A stretch of DNA of 64,000 nucleotides, from the NCBI GenBank assembly GCA_029821875.1, contig JALGXW010000009.1:41423-105422 (forward strand). The letters run 5' to 3'. Of the stretch, positions 9,343 to 17,750 are shown piece by piece. Each line of letters opens with the position of its first letter. The first letter of the stretch is position 1. Under the pieces are notes generated by a model that had not been told where the DNA came from, did no database searches, and saw only the letters and a program-made list of their open reading frames with translations. The position numbers and the translations under genes are program-made. This DNA comes from Candidatus Hebobacterum abditum. Its GTDB lineage: Bacteria; Armatimonadota; Hebobacteria; Hebobacterales; Hebobacteraceae.

Positions 9343-11172
9343 ATGAAGTGGTTCGAACAAGTGCAGTTCATCGCAGCCGTACCCATGCCGATCGAATGGG
9401 CGCGCGAGTACGGGACCACAGTCAACGGTATGTGGGCCGATCCTGAGCGGTGGGGCAAGGCCGAAGTTGAGCAGGCCCACGCCGAGGGCCGGCGCGTACT
9501 TGTCTCAGTGCCGCTCATCGCTCTCACCCCCCGCGCCTATGAGAAGGACGAGTACCGGCACCTTCTGAGCGAGACCTGCCGCGATGTCTACGGGACCGAG
9601 TCTGAAGTCAAGTGGTATTACTGGGAGTCAAAGCCCGTCTATGCGATGTGCCTCTATAGCCGCGTCTTCCGCGATGCCCTGTTGGCGATCATCAGGAAGT
9701 CCATAGATGCCGGCGCAGACGTGCTCAACGTGGACGAGATCCAGACCAGCATCGGTCTCATGTCCCGGGAGCCAAAGGACCCAGGGTTCTGCCCCAGGTG
9801 CCTGGAGAAGTTCTGCGCCCAGCTCGACAGCAATTCCGCCGCCCGCAGCGCGGGCGATGTCGAGAACGTTGGCAGTCTGAGGAAGAACGACTACTCCGCC
9901 CTCCTCCAACGCCTCCGCGAGGACGATGCCTTCTATCATCTCTATGCCTCTTTCCACGAGCGGGCCGCCTTCCAGACCGTAGAGGAGTTCCTCTCCGAGA
10001 TTCGCGCCGCCATCGCCGCGGCGGGCAGCGAAATGGCCGTCATCGCCAACCTCACCGGTCTCGGCACCTTCCTCGAGACCCAGGGCAGCCTCTGGGGCGC
10101 CGCTTGGGGGGAGCTCATTGACTTCGTCATCATGGAGAACCTCTACCTCCTCAGTCCCGGCACCTTCCAGGAGGGCAGGGCCCACTGGCTCCTGCCCCGC
10201 GGCAAGTTCACGGCCTGGTACCGCCTTGCCTCATCCTTCTCCTCGAAGGCCCCCGCCTGGTTGACGCCGCAGATCAACGTGCCGCGTCAGCTCGCCGGGC
10301 AGCCGAGCCTCAACTACTACCTGCTGATGTTTCTGGAGGCCTACGCAAACAACGGCCGGTGGGGCTACTACTGGTGGCCGGGGGTGGACAAGGAGACCCG
10401 CCGGGCGGCGACCGCGCCAGAGGCTGTGAAAGACTACACCCAGTTCATCCTCGCCCACCGAGAGTACTACGAGGGCCTAGACACCGACAACGCCCTCGCT
10501 ATCCTATACGCCAACTCCGCCGTGCTCGAGAACCGAAAGGGGCATTTCAAGTACATCGCTCTGGCCCAGGCCCTCGCGGAAAGCGGCTTCCAATACGACG
10601 TCCTTTATGTCGGCGACGATGTCTTCACGCCGAGCGATATCGACACCCGGCAACTCGCGCGCTACCGCGCCGTACTCCTGCCTGAGGCAGGGGGCCTCAC
10701 CGAGAAGCAGCTCAAAGCACTGAGGGCCTATTCAGACGGCGGAGGCCGGGTGATCGCATATTCGGAGATCGGTCTCGACGCATCTCCCTCTGTCACAGCC
10801 ATCACGGATGATCTCTTGCTGGACTTCTGGCACCAGTACCAGGACCGCGACCGGTCGCGGACTCTCTCACCCCTGGAGGATTTCGAGGGAGCGCGCATTC
10901 ACACGTCCGACCCCTGCGTGAATGTCGTTCGATACCAGACAGACGGCCGCGTCGTCTGCCATCTGCTCAACTACGACTATCGCGAGTCGGACGACGCGAT
11001 AATCCCGAAGCGTGACGTCGAGGTCAGGCTGCCGTGGAACGGCGACGCCCCGACCTCGGCCCGCTGTCTCTCTCTGGATGGCGAGCGCGAGCTTGCCGTC
11101 AGCCGGAACGGAAGCTGGCTGAGCTTCACCGTGCCGTCGGTCGATCCGTACGTGCTGGTCGTGCTCGGCTAG
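9343..11172 (+). CDS. TIM-barrel hydrolase-like protein with C-terminal trimerisation/GATase1-like domain
   Basis: GADVLNVDEIQTS...CPRCLEKFCAQL in the barrel part; LARYRAVLLPEAGGLTEKQLKALRAYSDGGGRVIAYSE typical of beta-galactosidase trimerisation-like domains. Start at MKWFEQVQFIAAVP. Confidence 0.65.
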   Translation: MKWFEQVQFIAAVPMPIEWAREYGTTVNGMWADPERWGKAEVEQAHAEGRRVLVSVPLIALTPRAYEKDEYRHLLSETCRDVYGTESEVKWYYWESKPVYAMCLYSRVFRDALLAIIRKSIDAGADVLNVDEIQTSIGLMSREPKDPGFCPRCLEKFCAQLDSNSAARSAGDVENVGSLRKNDYSALLQRLREDDAFYHLYASFHERAAFQTVEEFLSEIRAAIAAAGSEMAVIANLTGLGTFLETQGSLWGAAWGELIDFVIMENLYLLSPGTFQEGRAHWLLPRGKFTAWYRLASSFSSKAPAWLTPQINVPRQLAGQPSLNYYLLMFLEAYANNGRWGYYWWPGVDKETRRAATAPEAVKDYTQFILAHREYYEGLDTDNALAILYANSAVLENRKGHFKYIALAQALAESGFQYDVLYVGDDVFTPSDIDTRQLARYRAVLLPEAGGLTEKQLKALRAYSDGGGRVIAYSEIGLDASPSVTAITDDLLLDFWHQYQDRDRSRTLSPLEDFEGARIHTSDPCVNVVRYQTDGRVVCHLLNYDYRESDDAIIPKRDVEVRLPWNGDAPTSARCLSLDGERELAVSRNGSWLSFTVPSVDPYVLVVLG

Positions 11173-11204
11173 CGGGGAGCCGGCCGCCTCACAGGAGCTG
11201 CCCT

Positions 11205-13271
11205 ATGTCGAACTGGTTCGCCGAACATCCGCGCAAGGTGCACATCCTCTACGTGTCGCCCGACTGGGCGAAGCGGCGGGGGCAGCGCTTCGACGCGCGC
11301 CGGATGGCCGACTCTCTGGCGGAAGCGCGAGTCGATTGCGTGCAGTTCTACTGCAAGGATCACCACGGTATCTGCTACTACCCGTGCTCAGAGGGGTCGG
11401 CCTACGAGTTCGATGTTATCGGCCCAATGGTCGAGGCGTGTCACGACGTGGGCGTCAAGTTCATGGCCTACTTCAGCGTCGGGTTCGACAACTACGCGCT
11501 TGGGCTCCACCGCGATTGGATCCACGTCAAGCCAGATGGCGAGTCCTGGCGCATGGGCCCCTTCTACTTCGGTTGCCTCAGGTCTCCCTACGCCGAGTTC
11601 TCGCTCCGCCAGTTGGACGAACTGATGGCCGCCTACCCCGTCGATGGCGTCTGGCTGGACATCATCCCGGTCGCATGGCGAGACTATGAAAGGCCCGTCT
11701 ACGGCTGGTGGCACGGCGAGATCTCTCATGTCTGCCACTGCCTCCACTGCCATCGCGGGTTCCTGGAGCAGTCCGGCCGCGACCTGCCCCGAGAGCCGGA
11801 TGCTGGCGAGCAGATGGCCCTCTTTCGCTTCGGTGTCGAAGGCGTCGAGGAGTACCTGCGCCAGGCCACAGAGACGATCAGACGCCACCGGCCGGAGGCG
11901 ATCGTGACCTACAACAACGCCGGCGTCCCTCAGGATCCGGTCTTCCTGTCGGACCTCGTGACGGTGGAGGCGCACGCGCCCTTCTACAAGAACCAGAGCT
12001 GGGCGGCACGGTCCAGTCGGGCCCGCGGCAAGCCGTTCGAGGTGCTCATGCCGGGCGCGCTCCGAGGATGGAACGGCTTCGATCAAAAGCCCGCTCCTCT
12101 CATCCAGCTGGAGAGCGCGATCCCGGCGGCACACGGAGGCTCCGCAACCATTGGCGTCATAGGCCGGCCGGATGGATCGTTGGAGCCCGGCGCGCTGGAT
12201 GCAGTTCGAGACTCCTTCGTGCGGCTGGAGCAGCTCGAACCCCATCTGACAAACACTGACCCGGCCAGCGACATCGGCCTGCTGCTGCTCGTCGATCCGC
12301 TCGACTGCCCGCAGTTGGGCGTCACACATCTGAAGGAGGCGCATGCGTTCCACAACGTCATGGTGCAGGACCACCTTCAGTACCAGGTACTCTACTCGGT
12401 CGAGGATCTCCAGCGCTTCCGCGCCGTCGTGGCGCCGAGCCTGGCCCTGCTCTCGGACGCAGAGGCGGACACACTGAGGGAGTATGTCGCCGGCGGCGGG
12501 AGGCTCTTAGCCACGGGAGAGGCGGGGGCGCGCCATCCCGACGGAAGCCGCCGCGACCTACCGGCACTGGCCGACGTCCTGGGCTTCTTGGCGCTCGAAT
12601 GGCCGCCGTGGTCATACGCCTTCGTGCGTCGGGGAGAGGAGCGGCTCTTCGAAGGGATCCCCGATATCCCGATACGGATCGCGGGGCCGGTCGCGCTGCT
12701 CTCAGACGTGTCCGGCGAGGTGCTTGCCACCGTGCAGCTTCCCGAGGCCCCGGCGACGATCAACACAACCCTCCTCTGGCACGAGCCGGCGGGCGACGAG
12801 GATCGTTCGCATCCGTACGTCGTCCGAACGCGGCACGGGAAGGGGCTCTGCGTCTACGCAGCCTCAGCGCTTGCTACCACCACGACAGCCTTCCCCGACA
12901 TTGCTGGCGGGTGGGCGAAGGAGTTGACGCGCCGGCTGCTCTCCACAGTACTGCCAGAGGGGGAGCGTTCGCTGTCGATCAACGCGCCTCCCGGCTGCGA
13001 GGCGGTACTGAATCGGAAAGACGGCCGGCTCGTGCTCAACTTGATCAACCACTACGCCGGGCACCCCGACTACCTGCCTGCGAGAAGAGGGGAGGTCACT
13101 CTTGGGCCGTTCGACGTGGTGCTGAGGACGGATGTGTCAGGTGCTGTCCGGGCGCGGGTCGAGCCAGACGGGCCGAATGTGCCGGCTGCGGTCGAGGACG
13201 GGGCGATCCGCCTGACCGTACCCCCCTTCGAGGTCCACCAGGTCATCACGATTGAGCCGAGTCGCAGCTAG
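11205..13271 (+). CDS. Glycosyl-hydrolase-like protein with beta-galactosidase trimerisation-type domain
   Basis: FDARRMADSLAEARVDCVQFYCKDHHGICYYPC, DGVWLDIIPV, CHCLHCHRGF; FRAVVAPSLALLSDAEADTLREYVAGGGRLLATGEAG. ATG at 11205. Confidence 0.75.
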   Translation: MSNWFAEHPRKVHILYVSPDWAKRRGQRFDARRMADSLAEARVDCVQFYCKDHHGICYYPCSEGSAYEFDVIGPMVEACHDVGVKFMAYFSVGFDNYALGLHRDWIHVKPDGESWRMGPFYFGCLRSPYAEFSLRQLDELMAAYPVDGVWLDIIPVAWRDYERPVYGWWHGEISHVCHCLHCHRGFLEQSGRDLPREPDAGEQMALFRFGVEGVEEYLRQATETIRRHRPEAIVTYNNAGVPQDPVFLSDLVTVEAHAPFYKNQSWAARSSRARGKPFEVLMPGALRGWNGFDQKPAPLIQLESAIPAAHGGSATIGVIGRPDGSLEPGALDAVRDSFVRLEQLEPHLTNTDPASDIGLLLLVDPLDCPQLGVTHLKEAHAFHNVMVQDHLQYQVLYSVEDLQRFRAVVAPSLALLSDAEADTLREYVAGGGRLLATGEAGARHPDGSRRDLPALADVLGFLALEWPPWSYAFVRRGEERLFEGIPDIPIRIAGPVALLSDVSGEVLATVQLPEAPATINTTLLWHEPAGDEDRSHPYVVRTRHGKGLCVYAASALATTTTAFPDIAGGWAKELTRRLLSTVLPEGERSLSINAPPGCEAVLNRKDGRLVLNLINHYAGHPDYLPARRGEVTLGPFDVVLRTDVSGAVRARVEPDGPNVPAAVEDGAIRLTVPPFEVHQVITIEPSRS

Positions 13272-13397
13272 CACTGGAGAAGGGCGGTGACGAGCAGGGA
13301 GCATGTCAGACGTGCGACCCCCTTCGGCGCAGGCGGTCGGCCGAGCGGGTGCGGAGAGATCGGGCAGGATGTCCCGCTGTGAGGAAGGCTGGTACTA

Positions 13398-15326
13398 GTG
13401 GCCGACAGATCACGTTGGCAACCAGCGCGCGGTCGAGGCATCAGCCTGCGAGCTATTCTCATCGCAGTGGCGGCCACGCCCGCTAACGCATACTGGATGA
13501 CATATACGTATTGGCACTTCGGCCACTACGTTGGTCCGGGCATCATCTACTACAATTGTGTCGTCTATCTGGTTGGGCTCGTGTGCGTCAATGCGGTGCT
13601 GCGGCGCTGGCGGCCCCGGTGGGTTCTCTCTGTGGGGGAGCTGCTCACGATCTACCTCCTGCTTTCCCTTGCCACCGCCTGGTGCAATGTAGACTTCCTG
13701 AGCGACCTGCCGGAGGCGATCTCGAATCCCTTCTGGTTCTCGTCGCCGGCGAACCAATGGGATGAACTGGTGCTGCCCTACCTCCCGGGCTGGCTGACGG
13801 TTTCGGACCCGGAGGTCATCAGCGGGCTGTTCGAGGGCTATTCCACACTCTACCGGGGGCACGTGATGCTGGCCTGGCTGAGACCTGCGCTGTGGTTGAG
13901 TGCGATGGTCAGCGCGCTGATGCTGGCCTTCGTCTGTCTCAGCTCCATCTTCCGCCGCCGCTGGTCAGATGAGGACAAGCTGCTCTTCCCGGCAGCCATG
14001 GTGCCCCTGCAAGTCGTTGACAGACACCATGGGCTGTTCCGAAGTAGAGTCATGTGGATCGGATTGCTTCTGGCGGCCGGGGTCGAGGCCCTCAACACTA
14101 TCCATGGGCTGATTCCGGCCGTGCCGCCGATACCATTCTACCTCGACCCTGGCCCGTATATCCAAGGATTGCACCCTTGGAACTCTATCCGCCAAGTGGC
14201 CATGGGAATCGAGCCCATCGTGGTCGCCGTGTGCTATTTGATGCCACTCGACCTCCTCTTCTCAGTGTGGTTGTTCAACCTGATGTTCAAGGCTCAGCTC
14301 ATCACAGCGACCCACTTCGGGTGGACCACCAACATCTGGACGGGCTTCCCCTATGTGGACAACCAGTCACTGGGGGGCTACATCGCACTCGTGGTCTCGG
14401 TGCTGTGGCTCGGCCGTAACTACCTTCGTCAGGTCGTGCGTAAGGTACTGGGACTAAGCTCCAGCCTCGATGACTCGGGGGAAGCATTCAGCTACCGGGG
14501 CGCCGTGATGGGACTGCTCGTGGCGCTGGGCTTTCTCATCTACTTCTTCTCTAGGGGCGGCATGGGGCCGGTGCTCACGCTGTTTTGGGCTGGACATTTC
14601 CTCTTGCTCGGCCTGGCGGTAACTCGCATACGGGCTCAGCTTGCGCCGCCGATGTTTGAGTTATGGTGGATAGGACCGAACCACGTGCTTCCGATGGTGA
14701 TGGGCACCAGAGCGATGTCACAGCAGGCGCAGGGGATGATGTGGATCACCTATCCAGTCACGCGGGCGTTCAACAACGCGCCTCAGCCCTGGACCCTGGA
14801 GGGATTCAAGCTCGCCGAGAGCGGGCGTATGGACCGGGGGAGACTCGCCTGGCTCATGGTGGCAATCACCGCAGTGGCTGCCATGAGCGTCTTCTGGGGG
14901 ACCCTCCATGTTGCGTATGGGAGCGGCGTCGCCGGCAATGCTGACCCAGAGGCGGATCATCACGCGCTCGACGTGCCGGAGCTGCTTGCCCAAGCCGTGG
15001 GGAATCCAGGAGGTCCGGACTACTCGGCACTTATGGCAGTCGGAGCCGGCCTGGTCAGCACGATAGCGTTGATGGCGCTGAAGATGCGCTTCGTCGGCTG
15101 GCCGCTCCATCCCGTAGCTCTGCCTATCGCCTCCGCTTGGGCCACCGATTACCATCTCCCCGCCATCTTCACGGCCTGGCTGATCAAGGCCGTCATCATG
15201 CGGTACGGGGGCCTGCGACTCCATCGGCATGGGCTGACGTTCTTCCTGGGTGTGATCATCGGGTCCGCGATCGCCGTCTTCGTGCGCAGCATCATCGCGT
15301 GGCTCGCCGGTGTGCCGCTGCTGTGA
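13398..15326 (+). CDS. Polytopic membrane protein, DUF6785/DUF6784-like (putative transporter)
   Basis: Paralogue of 7159-9084; many hydrophobic segments; GTG start. Confidence 0.85.
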   Translation: MADRSRWQPARGRGISLRAILIAVAATPANAYWMTYTYWHFGHYVGPGIIYYNCVVYLVGLVCVNAVLRRWRPRWVLSVGELLTIYLLLSLATAWCNVDFLSDLPEAISNPFWFSSPANQWDELVLPYLPGWLTVSDPEVISGLFEGYSTLYRGHVMLAWLRPALWLSAMVSALMLAFVCLSSIFRRRWSDEDKLLFPAAMVPLQVVDRHHGLFRSRVMWIGLLLAAGVEALNTIHGLIPAVPPIPFYLDPGPYIQGLHPWNSIRQVAMGIEPIVVAVCYLMPLDLLFSVWLFNLMFKAQLITATHFGWTTNIWTGFPYVDNQSLGGYIALVVSVLWLGRNYLRQVVRKVLGLSSSLDDSGEAFSYRGAVMGLLVALGFLIYFFSRGGMGPVLTLFWAGHFLLLGLAVTRIRAQLAPPMFELWWIGPNHVLPMVMGTRAMSQQAQGMMWITYPVTRAFNNAPQPWTLEGFKLAESGRMDRGRLAWLMVAITAVAAMSVFWGTLHVAYGSGVAGNADPEADHHALDVPELLAQAVGNPGGPDYSALMAVGAGLVSTIALMALKMRFVGWPLHPVALPIASAWATDYHLPAIFTAWLIKAVIMRYGGLRLHRHGLTFFLGVIIGSAIAVFVRSIIAWLAGVPLL

Positions 15327-15411
15327 GGTCTAGTTGCCGAGGCAAGAGGAAGGGGTGGCCTCTTCGACTCCACTCAGGGAAGACGTGGGAACGCCTGCCG
15401 CACAGGAACGC

Positions 15412-15441
15412 GGGCGGAGCGCCCTTCAGGGCGCTCCGCCC
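15412..15441. terminator. Strong hairpin, 13-bp perfect stem GGGCGGAGCGCCC-ttca-GGGCGCTCCGCCC
   Basis: Between convergent genes 13398-15326 and 15488-16582; no T-tract. Confidence 0.65.
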
Positions 15442-15454
15442 TCAGACCATCTGC

Positions 15455-15477
15455 GGATCTTGCCGGAGGCAAGATCC
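15455..15477. terminator. Second hairpin, 10-bp perfect stem GGATCTTGCC-gga-GGCAAGATCC
   Basis: Directly downstream of the first hairpin, in the same convergent gap. Confidence 0.55.
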
Positions 15478-15487
15478 CATCTCAATC

Positions 15488-16582
15488 TCAGTACAGCGTT
15501 GGCACGTCCGGGTAGACCTGCGAGAACGTGCTGCCGTCGGCCGGGCAGTTTGAGGCAGGGCCAAACCCGTACGGCCACATGCCCTGCAGCTCTCCGTCTC
15601 TCACCTTTGCGAGAGCAACGTCGCCGAGCATCCACTGCGCATGGCCATCGAGGAAGCCCATGTTGTTGCCGCCAAGGTGGCGTGCATACCTCTTGCGGAG
15701 ATCCGGACTGGCCAGGAACGACCCGTCATTGGGAGCGAGGTTATAGATGCCGCAGTCAGCCGCCCACTCGGAACATACCTCCCAGTCGGCCCAGCCGCAC
15801 ATCTCGTTCCCGCACCCCAGCGCGCATAGATCGGGCGCCGCCAGGTACGCTGGCGGAAGCCAACCGGGAACGAACCCACCGTCGGCCACGATCACGTAAT
15901 TGACCACATCGGCAACGGCCGCCAGTTTCAGGTCCATGGACTTGTCTGCGCTGACGGAATACCCCCAGACGAAGACCTTGTCCCCCAGGGGCGTCGAGTC
16001 GAGCCAGCCGTGGGGTGCCCTCTGCTGGCCGACTGAGTCGGTCACCGTGCCACCCCAGCCGGGCGGCCAGGAGACCATACATGGCCCGCTGGCGTCAGTA
16101 TCGCCGCCCCACGAGCCCTCACCGGCTTGCAGGTGGCGCAGCCAGTCGGGACCAGGCACAATGAAGCGAGCCGCGGTGATCATCTTCTGGCTCGGGCATC
16201 GCCAGACGTCGCGGTTCTTGGTGTACTCGTCGAGGATGACGGGCCACCGGAGGTACGGATTGGCGTCCGCAAGCTCTCCCAGTTCAAGACACTCCCCGTC
16301 CTCGTCGAGACCTGCGTCCTCTGAGTTCCCGGGGGCCGTCAAGAAGTAGTCGATGACCTCCCGGCGGTGCTCGTTCGGCGGAAGCACGTCGTTGTTGTCC
16401 GCCAGATACATCTGAATGGCCAGGGCGATGTTCTTCACGTTGGACAAACACACCGCCTTGCGGGCCGACTCACGCGCCCGCGCGAAAACCGGAAAGACCA
16501 TTGCTGCCAGTATGCCGATGATGGCAATTACGACCAGCAGCTCAATCAGCGTGAATCCCTTGCGTCGATAGACAGTCCTCAA
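15488..16582 (-). CDS. Type II secretion-like pseudopilin with prepilin N-terminal methylation signal (H-X9-DG type)
   Basis: RRKGFTLIELLVVIAIIGILAAMVFPVFARARESARKAVCLSNVKNIALAIQMYLADNNDVLPP; FLDGHAQWMLGDVALAKVRDG near the C-terminus. Likely TTG start at 16582 after GGGAGG. Confidence 0.9.
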   Translation of the reverse strand: MRTVYRRKGFTLIELLVVIAIIGILAAMVFPVFARARESARKAVCLSNVKNIALAIQMYLADNNDVLPPNEHRREVIDYFLTAPGNSEDAGLDEDGECLELGELADANPYLRWPVILDEYTKNRDVWRCPSQKMITAARFIVPGPDWLRHLQAGEGSWGGDTDASGPCMVSWPPGWGGTVTDSVGQQRAPHGWLDSTPLGDKVFVWGYSVSADKSMDLKLAAVADVVNYVIVADGGFVPGWLPPAYLAAPDLCALGCGNEMCGWADWEVCSEWAADCGIYNLAPNDGSFLASPDLRKRYARHLGGNNMGFLDGHAQWMLGDVALAKVRDGELQGMWPYGFGPASNCPADGSTFSQVYPDVPTLY

Positions 16583-16856
16583 GGCCAACCTCCCACGCGT
16601 CACTGTTTTGGTAAGGATGATGATCCGTCGCCATCTTGCCGGCGCTTCACTGCGCTCTGCTGCTTGAGCCAGCACCTCCTCTCGGGCTCGTACTGTCCTC
16701 TTGTCCGTTCGCCGCCTTGTCCGGGACTCCCTGGCGTGGAACCTGCGCCAACGACTTCAGACCATACCGCACCCACGGCCAGGACCCCGCTTGAGAGCCT
16801 TCTGTGCCCTGGGCTGAGGGCCTGCCGCTTGACATTCCCTCCCCGCAGCCCTATCA

Positions 16857-16870
16857 TGATAACGATTTCA
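16857..16870. promoter_or_regulatory. LacI-type operator-like site TGATAACGATTTCA
   Basis: Exact reverse complement of 9252-9265; about 130 bp upstream of the gene at 17002. Confidence 0.6.
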
Positions 16871-17001
16871 TTTCGGACTGTCAAGCCAGCGAAACGCGGC
16901 CACGACAGCCGGACACCAAGGCACCAGACACTGTCGCGGTCCGTCCGCGTCGCTCCCAGGAACGGGCCGCCAGGCACCGCCCCGGGCCGTGGAGGAGCAC
17001 T

Positions 17002-17676
17002 GTGAAACGTTCTGAGATCAACTCGCTCATCGATGGCGCAGCCGCATTCGCTCGCTCGTGTGGCTTCCTGCTCCCGCCCTTCGCCTTCTGGTCCCCGCAG
17101 GAATGGCCGTCGAAGGGCGCCGAGGCCGACGAGATACGTGACTGCATGTTGGGTTGGGACCTGACTGACTTCGGGTCCGGCGACTTCGCCAACGTCGGCC
17201 TCATCATGTTCACCATCCGGAACGGCCATCTGTCGGACAAGCGGTACGCGAAGCCGTACTGTGAGAAGATGCTGATCAGCGATGTCGAACAGATCACACC
17301 GATGCACTTCCACTGGAGCAAGTCCGAGGACATCATCAACCGCGGCGGGGGCGACCTGGCGGTGCAGGTCTACAACTCGACTGCGGATGAAGGGCTCGAC
17401 GACTCCGACGTCACCGTGTCGGTCGACGGGGTGGCGCGCACGCTGAACGCAGGAGGCATCGTCACCCTGTCTGCGGGGGAGAGCATCTTCCTTCCCAGCG
17501 GCCTCTACCACAAGTTCTGGGGCGAGAAGGAGAAGGTGCTGTTGGGGGAAGTCTCGACTGTCAACGATGACACCCGCGACAACCGCTTCTACGAGCAGAT
17601 CGGTCGGTTCCCGAAGATCGAGGAGGACGAGGAGCCGCGCTACCTGCTCTTCTCGGAGTATCCCGATTCCGCCTAG
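17002..17676 (+). CDS. D-lyxose/D-mannose isomerase family (cupin)
   Basis: MKRSEINSLIDGAAAFARSCGFLLPPFAFWSPQEW...CEKMLISDVEQITPMHFHWSKSEDIINRGGGDL...SIFLPSGLYHKFWGE...GEVSTVNDDTRDNRFYE. GTG start preceded by GGAGGAGC. Confidence 0.85.
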   Translation: MKRSEINSLIDGAAAFARSCGFLLPPFAFWSPQEWPSKGAEADEIRDCMLGWDLTDFGSGDFANVGLIMFTIRNGHLSDKRYAKPYCEKMLISDVEQITPMHFHWSKSEDIINRGGGDLAVQVYNSTADEGLDDSDVTVSVDGVARTLNAGGIVTLSAGESIFLPSGLYHKFWGEKEKVLLGEVSTVNDDTRDNRFYEQIGRFPKIEEDEEPRYLLFSEYPDSA

Positions 17677-17750
17677 CGGATCGGGGACGATGAGTGACCA
17701 CGACGTTCCGGACTCTGCATGAGAGGTCAGACGGGAAAGGAGAGGCGAGG

